Origin: Phoebastria nigripes
Lineage: Eukaryota > Chordata > Aves > Procellariiformes > Diomedeidae
Assembly (NCBI GenBank): GCA_035582835.1
Contig: JAYKAV010001256.1
Span: 1,425,961 to 1,489,960, forward strand
DNA: 64,000 bases
Direction of reading: 5' to 3'
Below the pieces are notes generated by a model, which searched no databases, was not told where the DNA came from, and saw only the letters and a program-made list of their open reading frames with translations. Numbering within the stretch: position 1 is the stretch's first letter; every line of letters starts with the position of its first letter. The position numbers and the translations under genes were made by a program. Positions 11,986 to 23,015 of the stretch are shown here, piece by piece.

Positions 11986-14900
11986 GCATAAAATTAATAG
12001 CTTTATCCACTCCTTTCATTTGACAACATTTTTTCCTCTGACACAACCTGCCTCTCCCACACAACAAAATCTCCAACATCATCTGTAAACCATGAATTCT
12101 TAATTGATTTTATACTCAGTTGTACATCAAAGTTGATTACAGGTGTTTTTAAAATATACATAGTCCACATCTAGTACTCTTACCTTAATAAAGCCAGCAG
12201 GATGTCTGAAGAAATCCAGTGAAAATGCAGCCAATTTCCTAAGAAAAAGGAAAAAAAAAATATATTTTTTATTTATATATGTAAAAATAAAGACTGTAAT
12301 CAAAACTATGGCTGTGACATATATGAAGATAGCCAGTCTGGTGAGAACTTTGTATGCCAGCAATACATGAAGATACACATCCTCCTCCCCTCCCCAGCCT
12401 TTGGTTAACCCCAACTGTAGATGAACGTTTAAACATATTTGCTGCTAATATTAATTTTCTTGTCCCAGGTCTGATCAGCATATGAAACCTGCCTATATAT
12501 TGCATCAGAAATGATAGAGGAAACTAATAATGATTGAAATGCTTTCTGGTCTTATTGTTTATCATATGAGTAATAGGACAACTAATTTCAAAACAAAAGC
12601 TGAACCTTCTCTCCGGATTTCTGCAAGATTTTTTTTAGTTCCACAGCTTTTTTCATCATTCCTGAGGGTTATCATTATTTGATTTTCATATTTAATGAAG
12701 GGCTAAGACTAATGAAACTAAAAATTTCAGATTCTTAGAGGCTAAAATAAGAATTACTATTAGTTTAAGTTAAAAGTATTAAAAAGTATTATGTCATCTT
12801 ACTGTTCTTCATGCAATTTTAAGACAACCAGTAAAAAATAAGGGCATATAACTCCCAAAGTGATGAAAAGATCAATTTGTTGGCATTACTACTCAGGTTT
12901 TAGTCATGATATAAAAACAAGGGGAAAGTGAATAGAGTTGAAGGAAAGAAAATGTAAAGCTCATTAAGAAACACTTACTTCTTCATAAGGTTCTTACTGA
13001 GCTTCTAAAACTCATTGCTACAAGACAGCTCTGAAACTGGAAGCGGTCATCAAAACAGATAGGAAAGAGGCCTCATGTCTGACTTCACAGAAAAGTAAAA
13101 ATTAGTGTGCTTTAAGTCCTGCCCCTGCTCTCTGACAAGTTCTTTCACTTCTGATCGGAGAACTTCTCATTCAAATACCTTGGCCTCTGTGTTTCTGTGA
13201 TGAAATGACCAAATGAAGCATTATAAGGATAGGTTTGGGGTTTGTTTTCAATGGCTCAGACATGCATCACTAATTGTTCTGGGATGGATGAAAAAGCCGA
13301 AAAGTGAGAAGCTGAATTATCACTGATTTACCTTCAGTTTCCTTACACTGATACGTCCTAAAAGACTGAAAGCATGAGTCCATAAATGCAACCTGTAATT
13401 CAGTGCAATTATACTTCCCACCCCAGTTATTACAGAATAAGCACCTAAGTGACAGCACCAGTTTTAAGACCCTTTTAGGATATATTTTTTCTGGTAACTC
13501 AACTAATAGCCAAATATAAAGTTCAATCTAGATCTTCTCCTCAGATTTGCTGCCCACAGAGATAGATNTCCTTGTTTCAGATCCAAGTTCTTGCTTTCTC
13601 TCTTGCACCTCATTTTGCTTTAACTGCGTAATTTAGAAATACCTTTACAGCACCTTCTTGCAGAGTTGAAGACCCCAGTCAAAAGATTTCTCTGATGACA
13701 TCCCATACCTTCCTACACAGGCTTATAATGCCTGCTTCCCACTTACAGATTGTTTGCAAATGTATTAAGGCATTGACTTCTGCCAGCTATACCGTAGAGA
13801 AACCATACATAAAGGGAACATGAGCAAAGAGGACATTAAAGCTACAGCTGGAACCCATAAAATATCTTGAGGAAGGAAGTTGTGGAGAAAGTACAGGCAT
13901 TAGGTTTTCTGAAAGCTGTAGATTGATGTGACCTTCACCAGGAAAGTTTCTCCAGTTATATTAACAGCAGGAGACAAGACTGGGACTGGGGTATTTGAAA
14001 CAGATGTGGATGGGAATGAAGCTCTAAATTCATTTCTGTAGGGAGTAAAGATGGGTTGACCATGTTTTCTGTATTTTATCTAAGGCTGGTTGCATTTTTT
14101 GTTTTGTTTTTCAGTTTCTGTATTTTTCCATTTTCAGATTCTAAAGAAGGATAGGAAGCTGTCAAACAAACAAGCAAACAATACACTTTTTCTATCATTC
14201 CTTTTTAAAATTCCTGTTATTAGAATTGTAAATCCTGGAGGTCCATTCACTCAGAAGGAGGGATCAGCAGGTGTTTTACATATGAAATCTGCAAAGCTGT
14301 TGTTTGATTTTCAACTGAAAAAAAAAAGTAATTTAGTGTAGATCACAGAGTTAACCAGCAAGAGATGAAAAATAGTCCAATCAATCCTCCAACACAGCAA
14401 TTCTGTATTCTGTGACTGAATAATCAGATCCTTCAAACTCCGCACTAGAGTTTACTCTGCAATTTACACTGGAGTGTAAACTCCAGGTCCCTGTCCACCC
14501 CCATTTCCTTAAGTTTAATTTTAGCATGGCTATAACATTATAATGACAATGTCAAAATAAATTCTGAGGTCACATGGCACATGCGAATAGAATTTATGAA
14601 TCAGATTTAGGAGGCAGCAAGCATGCGTATTCCTCACTCGCACTGCCCTGTGCAATATTTCCCTCAGATGCCGAGACCTTTCCACTTAGCCCAGTCTTCT
14701 TGTTGACTGTAAGAAACAGGCCAGCCCTATCCAGAAAACTTGCTATCTATAATTTCCACTTCTTGACGTGTGTTTATACATGTTTGTATGTGTTTTAACC
14801 AACACGTCTTTATATCCAGTAGGCTCGATGGTCTTAGTATTTACTGTAGCTGTACACTGTTGTGCATTTGTTGGTTTCAGTTGCATTTACTCCCAGTTCA

Positions 14901-15225
14901 CCTTGGCATTACTGGGAAGAGAGTCATGCTCATAGTTTTTATGATGATTTGGGATCTTTTCAAATAGATGTGAAGCAAACACTGCTGTGATCAATTTGGC
15001 ATAATTTATGCCAGATATTATTACTTTGCTTTATTTTCTATCTATTACAAATGCACATGACTTATTGGAGATGTTGGTTCTTATAGAGGAAAACCCTCAT
15101 AAATTCCACTGAGTAACAAACTATTTTAAGTGGCTGTATATTTGAGTAGCTCATAAATATGTCTGATTTCAGCACTGGATTTACTGTATTTTTAATTTTC
15201 CAGCAGATTGGCCATAGTTTTAAAG
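11986..15225. other. AT-rich non-coding stretch
   Basis: No gene, LINE or LTR recognised across this segment. Only short, unrelated open frames occur (at most 95 codons). A compact inverted repeat lies at 14448-14486 and is listed separately. Confidence 0.55.
14448..14486. repeat. Overlapping inverted repeats (hairpin)
   Basis: 14469-14486 reads CTGGAGT-GTAA-ACTCCAG, a perfect 7-bp stem with a 4-nt loop. In addition, GAGTTTAC (14448-14455) pairs with GTAAACTC (14476-14483), so two alternative foldings compete. This may be a dyad protein-binding site or chance. Confidence 0.5.
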
Positions 15226-15700
15226 GTTTCATCTGAAGCCGTCTGGTCTATTTAAAGGGCACAATGTACTTAACTATTCAAAAGGCACTTGATCCCATGA
15301 ATGCTCTTTGCTAGTAATGGGATAGTCATTTTCCAGGCCAGTAAAAAGCTATTACTCACTGGAACACAAACAGATTGTGAGAGGGAACGCTATGCTGATG
15401 GCTGGCAGCCTGACAAAGGGAAGAGGGAAATATGGCCCTTTCCTGAATTAAGTTGCATTGACTCTATCTGTTCCAAACATTTGACTCAACTCCTTTCTTC
15501 TCATGATACTTATGACAATAATAGGATAACAGATTTATGTCATGAAGGCACTGACCTTTGTCAGAGGGAACATTTTGACAGGAAAATGTGTGATAAGCTG
15601 CTACGCTTTATAACTTTGACAATGACTGACAGTGTGGCTGTATGTCGACAGGGCAAAGTTTGTGCTTATGTTTTTACATTGTCATCCTTGGATTAACTCC
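15226..15700. other. Candidate conserved non-coding element with 131-codon frame
   Basis: A block of balanced composition with no repeat signature and many regulatory-like words: GACAAAGGGAAGAGG, AATATGGCC, TGACCTTTGTCAGAGG and repeated TTTGACA. A + strand frame of 131 codons covers 15301-15696, but its translation shows no domain, signal peptide or known motif. I favour a regulatory element over a gene. Evidence is texture only. Confidence 0.25.
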
Positions 15701-18084
15701 TGTTTTTTTTAGCGTATTTGATCGCGTAAACCTTTTCTAATGAAATTGCTAGATGGAGCCAAATCATGCTGCCGGGAAGACTTGATTCACCCCACACGCA
15801 TAAAAGTAACTTGTGCTCTAGGGAAAGATGGGTTTTGGGTAAAGTGACAGGTAAACCTAGTGAACGCTGATGCTTCTCCTGTTCTTTCACTCCAGGGTGA
15901 GGATACTCTTAGCTTAAGAAAGTCCAGTTTATATTGCTTGCTTTGTTGTTGACTGTTGTATGTTGATGATGAACATTCGATTCTGCTCATTTTTCATTTG
16001 AAGAGCTGGATTTGATGGAATGTGAGAAAATATTAACTTTGAGAAAAGAGCTGTTTCTGCATGGAATTTGAATACTTAGGATATAATCAATACATGAATG
16101 AAATTAATTTTCTTTGTCTTCAGGATTTGTGGGTAGAGACACTTCATCACCATAGTAGTGAAGAATCCCAGCCATAAGAAATAGCTATATATCCAGGTAG
16201 TTAGACAAGGTGAAAAGGAAAGAGACACAGAAAAAGCCATTTGTCCAAAGATAGGGTGCAAACGTTCAGTATCTTTTTCTGAATTAGAAATAATAACTTC
16301 CAATTTACAGTTCAGTAGTCAGACTGAACTGTTTATGCTGCCTGTTTTTCCTACCTGAGTAATGACCTCTTATTTTGGGGGGATTGCAGTATAGCAGTGT
16401 GGCGTAGCATGGCATGCAGTGTTCAAGTCTTTTTTTTTTTTTAGTGTAGCATGAAGAATATCTTCAGTGCTGTGCAGCGCAAACAAAATTGACAGCCTCT
16501 GCCCTACAGGATCTTATCTTGCAAACTCTTACACATGAGTAATTTCATTCACTTGGAGTTTATTTCTGTTCCCAGTGAAATCACTGGTGAAATTCCCAGT
16601 AACTCCAGCAGAGCAGGATCAAGACCAAGAATATTAACATTGACTTATGTAGAGCTCTCAGAGAACAAATCAAACCGGAATACAATCAAAGCAATGAAAA
16701 CTTGTTTTCCATCTTTCACCTTTCATGATTTAGGTATAAAATTGGCTAGATGTAGCATCACTTTTCATTCAGCTCTCTGAGTGACATATAATGAGGTTTC
16801 ATTGTTCACTATGACACTTTGACAAATGTTGTGTTACTATTGCTCTTAAGGGTGACTATACAAAACATCCCCACTCCAGAAGCATAGCACAAGTATACTG
16901 AGAATCCAAATGAATTATGCATGAAACATGAGAAAGGAAGCAAATGTTAACTAATTTCAAAATGGGTCAAAATCATGACAATTTAGTTGGTGACAAGTGA
17001 AGTCATTTTTCTAAAATATTAACCAACCGTGTCCCTTCTGTTAAATTGATTTGCAGAGCAGAAAAGGTCATTTTCCAGGCAGATGGGGAATTTCCCAGGC
17101 AGAGGGGAATTCAGCTTCTACATGCCAGATATAATGAGAACCAATAAATTAGGCAAAACTCCTGTTTACCTAAGCTGAAATATTGATGGCCAAGCCCACA
17201 AGAATTCTAATGTCTACATTCATCATTTTTTTTTAAGTCTTGAAATTTAGAGCACAGTAGCACATGTTGTGATAGATCTATATATCATAGATACAGTAAC
17301 ATTAGAAGAGGTACCAACCACAGAATACAAATATAATGCAACTGAATAATTTCAGTTTCTTCCACACAAATTTCACTTTTATCAGCTAAAATGAGCTGGG
17401 ATGTAAAGCAGTACTAAGAATAAACAGTATGGCTTGAAGTACTGATAGCAGATTAGAAGACCTTTTCACTTTTATGTTACCAGTGACTATAAGCTGGTAT
17501 GCAAGCTACGTGACATGATCTGGTGGTCTTCATCCAGTTCCCAGATTGTGACACCATGTGGCTCCTTCATGTATCAGTGTAATCTGGGCACAAGGATTGT
17601 AACAAACCTTTCAAGACAGAAAGGTACNATACAACTGGAAAACAGCAAGTTTAATAGCTTAAGTTAAGAGAACAAAAGTGATCCATATAACTAAAGGCCT
17701 TTAGCGCCAACTTCTGAAGAATGTATTCTGAAAGAGAGAATAATTAAAGGCATGAAAACAAGTGGAAAATAGGTTAAAATACAAAAGTCATTTATCACCA
17801 GAACATNACATGACAATAACCTGGCCATTTAGACAAATGAAATGGCCTGTAAGAAACTGTAGACCCATCTCAAGGGCGTGTCAACATATGCAGGGGAAAT
17901 CAGACAGGAGGTTTTTCTAAACGTTTGTGCACAACTGCACAACTATGCAATCATTGGCAGGATAGCTTGTAAAACTGGAGTGTGGCGATGGAGAGTGGTG
18001 GTGGAGGGATACAAGGATGGATACACGTGTGGAACACATATGGATGGACAGCGTGTGCATGGATAACCGATACGGAGTTCTGCA
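15701..18084. other. AT-rich non-coding stretch
   Basis: No gene seen. An imperfect tandem duplication of about 19 bp (CCAGGCAGATGGGGAATTT and a variant) lies near 17074-17111. The last 100 bases (about 17970-18080) may already be heavily diverged CR1, but similarity is too weak to call. Confidence 0.5.
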
Positions 18085-18670
18085 AAGGAACAGGCCATAA
18101 AGCCTGTTGAGACCTTATGGGTCAGGATCAGAGGGGAGGTCATGAGAAAAAAGGAAGTTGTGTTAGGCATCTGCTAGAGACTGCCTGATCAAAAAGAGAC
18201 AATGAATGAAGCCTCCTTGAAATCTCCTGATCACTAGTCTTGGTTCTCATGGAAGACTTTAACCATATTTGCTAGGAGGGTCACACAGCAGGGCACAAGC
18301 AATCCCAGAAATTTCCAGATTGTTTTGACACAGCTGCTGGTGGGTTGAATGGACACACCCAGTTGCGGACTGCACACAACTGCATGTGGCATGGGAAATA
18401 AATGGGATCTGGATCTGCTACTCATGAACATAATACCGATTCAGGGGTGTAATGTAGTGAATGTAATACTATTCAGGGATGTGATAGTTGGCTGCAGTGA
18501 CCTTGAGATCACAGCATTTAAAATCCTGAGAGAACTGAAGAAGGTGAGTAGCAAAATAAAGACATTCAGGACTTCAGGAGATCAAACTACAGTTTTTCAG
18601 AGAACTGTTAGGCAGGATCCCATGGGAAATTGCCCCGAAGGGCAAAGAGGCCCAGGAATCCTGGCTGATA
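18085..18670 (+). mobile_element. CR1 LINE, older host copy, 5' part (endonuclease and linker)
   Basis: A remnant of CR1 ORF2. The region from 18100 reads VETLWVRIRG, a segment typical of the avian CR1 endonuclease. Near 18250 a shifted frame reads LMEDFNH, the counterpart of the GDFNHP catalytic motif of APE-type endonucleases with G changed to E, followed by TAGHKQSQKF, a strong CR1 signature. From about 18395 it reads DLDLLLMN and CSDLEITAFKILRE, the start of the endonuclease-RT linker. Three in-frame stops (TAG, TAG, TGA) and at least two frameshifts show it is dead. The copy stops at about 18670, where a younger CR1 interrupts it, and resumes at about 19451. Confidence 0.85.
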
Positions 18671-19221
18671 TCATGAGGTTCAACAAGGCCAAGTGCAAGG
18701 GCCTGCANCTGGGTCGGGGCAACCCCCGGTATCAATACAGGCTGGGCGATGAAAGGATTGAGAGCAGCCCTGCCCAGAAGGACTTGGGGGTACTGGTGGA
18801 TGAAAAGCTGGACATGAGCCAGCAANGTGAGCTCACAGCCCAGAAGGCCAACCGTATTCTGGGCTGCATCACAAGAAGCGTGGCCAGCAGGTCAAGGGAG
18901 GTGATTCTGCCCCTCTACTCCGCGCTGGTGAGACCCCACCTGCAGTACTGCATCCAGCTCTGGAGCCCTCAGCACAGGAAAGACATGGACCTGTTGGAGC
19001 GGGTCCAGAGGAGGGCCATGAAGATGATCAGGGGGATGGAACACCTCTCCTATGAAGAAAGGCTGAGAGAGTTGGGGTTGTTCAGCCTGGAGAAGAGAAG
19101 GCTCTGGGGAGACCTTATTGCAGCCTTTCAATACTTAAAGGTGGCTTATAAGAAAGATGGGGACAGATGTTTTAGCAGGGCCTGCTGTGACAGGACAAGT
19201 TTTAAAAGAGGGTCGATTTAG
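18349..19221 (+). pseudogene. Chimeric LINE open frame, 290 codons
   Basis: This single open frame starts at an internal ATG in the older CR1 and reads through the nesting junction into the younger CR1. Residues 1 to about 107 come from the older copy (endonuclease-RT linker, with DLDLLLMN and CSDLEITAFKI) and residues about 108 to 290 from the younger copy (post-RT C-terminal region). It lacks the reverse-transcriptase catalytic core and the N-terminal endonuclease. The in-frame join is most likely chance. It should not be annotated as a host gene. Confidence 0.85.
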
Positions 19222-19450
19222 ACTAGATATAAGGAAGAAATTTTTTACACTGAGGGTGGTGAAACCCTGGCACAGGTTGCCCAGAGAGGTGGTAGATGCC
19301 CCATCCCTGGAAANATTCCAGGTCAGGTTGGATGGGGNTCTGAGCAACCTGATCTAGTTGAAGATGTCCCTGCCNACGGCAGGGGNNTTGGACTAGATGA
19401 CCTTTAAAGGTCCCTTCCAACCCAAACTATTCTATGGGTCTATGATCCTG
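18671..19450 (+). mobile_element. CR1 LINE, younger 3' fragment nested in older CR1
   Basis: The C-terminal part of CR1 ORF2 plus the 3' end. The translation runs [48 protein letters not shown] and [15 protein letters not shown], all standard for the region after the RT catalytic core in avian CR1. After a short loss near 19200 the frame resumes with [15 protein letters not shown]. The 3' end has GGTCCCTTCCAACCC followed by TCTATGGGTCTATGAT-type repeats. It is 5'-truncated, as most CR1 copies are. It is better preserved than its host, and it carries seven ambiguous bases (for example 19375 and 19386-19387), which suggests close relatives confused the assembly. Confidence 0.95.
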
Positions 19451-20300
19451 TCTTCAAGGGCAACCTCCTCAAAGTGCAAGAATGGCCCATCCCGATGTGC
19501 AGGGACTTGAGCAGCTGTAGCAGAAGACCAGCATGGATAAAAATGGAAATCCAGACTCAGCTCAAACACAACAAGGGAAGTACAAAGAAGGAAGAAGCAG
19601 AGATAGATTGTCTAAAAGGACTATAGAGACATTTCCTGAGTGAGCAGGGATGGAGTTAGAACAGCCCCACAACTCAGCTGGAGTTCAGTCTACCAAAAGA
19701 TGTGAAAAGCAACAAGGAGAGCTTCTGTAAGTACATCAACAGCAAAAGGCAGGCCAAGGAAAATGCTTGTCTTGTGCTGAAGGGAGTTGATGACACAGTG
19801 ATGAAAAATACAGAAGACTGAGTCACTCTATACTTTCTTTGCTCAGTCTTTATTAGTAAGTCTGCTCTTACCTTACCAGATCTCTGTGCCTAACAACAGA
19901 GTTTGGAGAGTGAGGGAAAGCACAACAGAGGACAATAGTACCAGGAACTACTGTAGCAAACTGGACATATATAAAGCCATGGAAACAGCTGAGATGTCTC
20001 CTNTATACTGCAGGAGCTGATGCCATTTTGAGACTTCTTTCTGCCATTTTTAAAAGGTCCACAGTGAAAATACAAGAGGCAGCAAGGGAAATTCAGTTTG
20101 GATATTAGGATAATAGCTTTTGTGGTGAGAGTAATTAAGCACTGGTGCAGGTTGCTCAGAGAGGCTATGGAGTCCCCGTCCTTGGAGAGGATCCCTGTAC
20201 ATCCCTGAGAAACCTGGTCTAACTTTGAAGCTGGTCCTGTAGAGGACTAAGTAATCTCAGAGACCCTTTCCAACGCTAATTACTCTGTGATTCTTTGAGT
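19451..20300 (+). mobile_element. CR1 LINE, older host copy, resumed part with internal deletion
   Basis: Continuation of the older CR1 interrupted at 18670. It resumes with CTTCAAGGGCAACCTCCTC, as expected for the linker, then reads RPAWIKMEI, VKSNKESFCKYINSKRQAKE and SVFISKSAL, the CR1 linker before RT, with several stops. At about 19945-20056 it matches the start of the RT region (KLDIYKAME, then the equivalent of the REL..V..PLS.IF.KSW block). At about 20057 the sequence jumps straight to the 3' tail (ACAGTG..ACAAGAGGCA, then GCACTGGTGCAGGTTGCTCAGAG) and ends in TTCCAACGC plus TCTGTGATTCTTTG. The RT catalytic core is therefore missing. One deleted element is the simplest reading; two separate insertions is the alternative. 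Confidence 0.8.
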
Positions 20301-21384
20301 TTAAGTATATCACGAAGAACTGATGAGTGGGTAGTGAACCATGGCATCCTGGCAAAAAATCTGTCCCAGCAGAACAAGGCTACCAGCACAATTTTCTTAA
20401 AAAAATCCCATTGAAGTTTTGGTAGAACAGTACCTGGAAGCTGCAGTACAGTGATTTATTGCTTTCTGACATGTAAAAAGACCGTTTCAACTGGAACCTC
20501 ATTCTGAAACAACATTCTGAAACCTTCAGCCAGTATCAAAATTGAAAATGCATTTCTACCTATTTAAAAGAAACAAAAAACAAACAAACAAACAAACAAA
20601 AAAAACCCAAACAAAAATGAAAAGCAGAAAACTGTTGAGAAAACAATTTGCAAGTAGGATTGAATCTGGTGTAATATGATGGGATACAAGCTAATCCAAA
20701 TCTTTGGCTCCCGGTACAGCTCCTTTGCACTGATCTGTTAATGCTGAGCTAGTAAAACTCCTGGGAATTCTCCTTCTGTAAGGAAAATCCTAGCTGGCAG
20801 AGAAAGCAAGTATAGCTGGCTTTGCTCCAGGGTACTGAAAAGAAGGCCATTTCCAGGGCAGGGGTGGGAAGCTAAAATAGCTCATTATAATGGATGCTGG
20901 TTTTTACAGTAATGAAGACGACTGTCACCTCTCCATACAAGTACCTAAATATGTTGAGTAATGAGACTAGTGAAAATAGATATGCATTCCATATAGTTTG
21001 GGGCAAAAGTTTCACCCTTTTTTTAAAAACAAAAAACCTCAAAATCATTGATTTTTGGAAGCCTTTAAATTTATTAAAATAAATTAATACTATAAAATAA
21101 TGCTAGAGGAAAAAATACCTCCATTATTTATTATAGGAATTATTTCTTCTGCGAGAGTTACATTGTTTTCCATAGCAATAATTGAAATGTGATGCTGGAT
21201 TCTGATTTTTCTTATAACTATATAAATCCAAAGTAGCATAATTATTAAAGTATTTGTTATGAATATTTACATGGTTTTCTGAGAGCAGAATTTAGTTTAC
21301 ACATTTCCAGTCTTCAATCATTTTTTTTACAGCAAGGGATAGCTGACTGTAGCACAGAAAAAAACAATATAATCAGCATTTTAA
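20301..21384. other. AT-rich non-coding stretch with CAAA repeat
   Basis: No gene recognised. It contains a CAAA-type simple repeat (about 20570-20612, with at least four uninterrupted CAAA units) and very AT-rich DNA at 21040-21260. Confidence 0.55.
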
Positions 21385-21800
21385 AGCACACTCCCTTTGA
21401 AATTACAGCCTTCTAACCATTTAGAATCACATTTCATGAAACACACGAAAGAACTTATTTGCTGAGACTAATGAGAAAAACATCAAAACTGTATAAGCCG
21501 TATATTTGTATTTTCTTAGGACACGCTGCTGAATTCTAGACAAACCTGTCCTGCTAATAAATTTTATTTATGGATAATGTCAGGCTATAAAACACTGCAC
21601 AATTTTCAGTACAGCCCAGAGACTAAAAAGTCTTCTTCTGCCATTCACCTTCAGTGTAGTTCTGGATTCCAGACGAAATTCCAGACAGGAAGATTTATGC
21701 AATGTGCGCCGAGTACATTAATCCGCTGCACTACAAAGTCCATTAATTTTGAATACTGCTATCAATTGCACTACATGACATGGTGATAACTACATTATTA
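21385..21800. other. Candidate conserved non-coding element
   Basis: The block contains clustered CpGs (ATGTGCGCCGAGTACATTAA, TAATCCGCTG) in an otherwise CpG-poor area, a PITX/OTX-like TTAATCC core and TCCATTAATTTTGAATA, a homeodomain-like stretch. There is no repeat signature, and the 69-codon + strand frame (21577-21786) is not recognisable. CpG survival in non-coding DNA can reflect constraint, hence the call. Confidence 0.3.
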
Positions 21801-22339
21801 CCTTTATAAAAATGCCTTTCCTGATATTGAAGGCCTCATTTTTACTCTCTGGATACTTTGTGCAGTTTTGTACATGCACATGTGTAGGCAGAAATCTCAA
21901 ATACATATGCATATATGTTAAATATTTTCATTAATATTTATTACATCTTTAGTATCATAATGTCAGGATGCTCATTTAATTAAATTAGAGATCCATCATC
22001 TTTTTTATTTGTTTATTTTTATTGTTAAACATTGTAAATTAAATTAACCATAAATGGAAACTAATGAAATTAAAGGCCAACAATAGAAAGTAAAACCAAC
22101 TATTCCATCCCATTTTGGTGGATTTAAAAGGATCAGACTAAGGATCCAAGGAGAAATTCTGGTTTGACTGAACCATTCAATTTTATGGAGTCGAGGTGTG
22201 CTTTTCAGTTTTAGAAGAGACTCACATTGTCTAGGTTCAGATACTTACAGCATTTACCTTAAATGAGGAGGGGAGAACTAGTTACTTCTTAACAAAGTCA
22301 AGTCATGTTAGTGTGTAAATCAGCTAACTGAACATGATC
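21801..22339. other. AT-rich non-coding stretch
   Basis: Strongly A/T-rich with no gene or repeat recognised. Confidence 0.5.
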
Positions 22340-22673
22340 AAAGGGATCTCAACAGGCTGGTGAGACAGCCTGACAGAAACCCCATGAAGTTCAACAGTGG
22401 CAAATGAAATTCTGATAAATATAAGGTTTTTTTTTTTAAGGACTTTTTTTCTCTCTTTTTTTTTTTTTTTTTTTTTTTCCCCTAATTGGAGGATTGTCAA
22501 ATACTGGAGCAGGTTTTCCAGAAAGGCTGTGTAATCTTTATCCTTGGGTGTGTTCAAGACTCAACCGGAGACAGACTTGAACAATCTGATCTAATCAGAC
22601 CTGCTTTGAGCAGGTGGTTGGACCAGAAGCTTTCCAGAAGTTCTTTCCAACCTAAACTATTCTGATTCTGTGG
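22340..22673 (+). mobile_element. CR1 LINE fragment, old, rearranged
   Basis: It starts with a CR1 ORF2 segment (GGGATCTCAACAGGCTGG, then CCCCATGAAGTTCAACA, reading RDLNRL and PMKFNSGK). It is then broken by poly-T/pyrimidine sequence at about 22427-22482, and finishes with a CR1 3' end: TACTGGAGCAGGTTTTCCAGA, CAGGTGGTTGGACCAGA, TTCTTTCCAACCT, ATTCTGATTCTG. The middle of the usual 3' region is missing. Divergence is high, so the copy is old. Confidence 0.75.
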
Positions 22674-22675
22674 CT

Positions 22676-23015
22676 TTAGAAGGAGATTTTATTGCCATCT
22701 TCAGCTAGCAAATGGATGCTTATAGAAACGCTCTTGGATGTGCAGAGTGATAGGATAAGACATGAAAGACACAAGCTGGAACACAGGAAATTCCAGATAA
22801 ATATAAGGAAAAACTTCTTCACCATGAGAGTGCTCAAGCACTGGAAAAGGGGACAAGAGAAATTGTGAAATTTCCAGGCTTGGAGATATTCAGAACATGG
22901 CTGAAAAAGGTCTTGAGCAACCTGATCTAATTTTGAGGTTAGCCTTGCTTTTTGTGGGAGCCTGGACTCCAGCAACTNCAGAGGTCACTCCAGCTAAAAT
23001 CATTGTATGATTCTG
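22676..23015 (+). mobile_element. CR1 LINE 3' fragment, old
   Basis: Immediately after the preceding CR1 tail, a second 3' segment in the same orientation reads through ATAAGGAAAAACTTCTTCACC and GAGCAACCTGATCTAATTTT to GAGGTCACTCC and TTGTATGATTCTG. It represents a different CR1 copy, because the 3' region is passed a second time. It is 5'-truncated and full of stops. Confidence 0.8.

Noticed and set aside
18349..19221. 290-codon frame as a host gene
   Set aside because: All of it is CR1 ORF2 sequence from two nested copies.
20570..20612. CAAA array as a CRISPR-like or functional repeat array
   Set aside because: Ordinary vertebrate tetranucleotide microsatellite without spacers.
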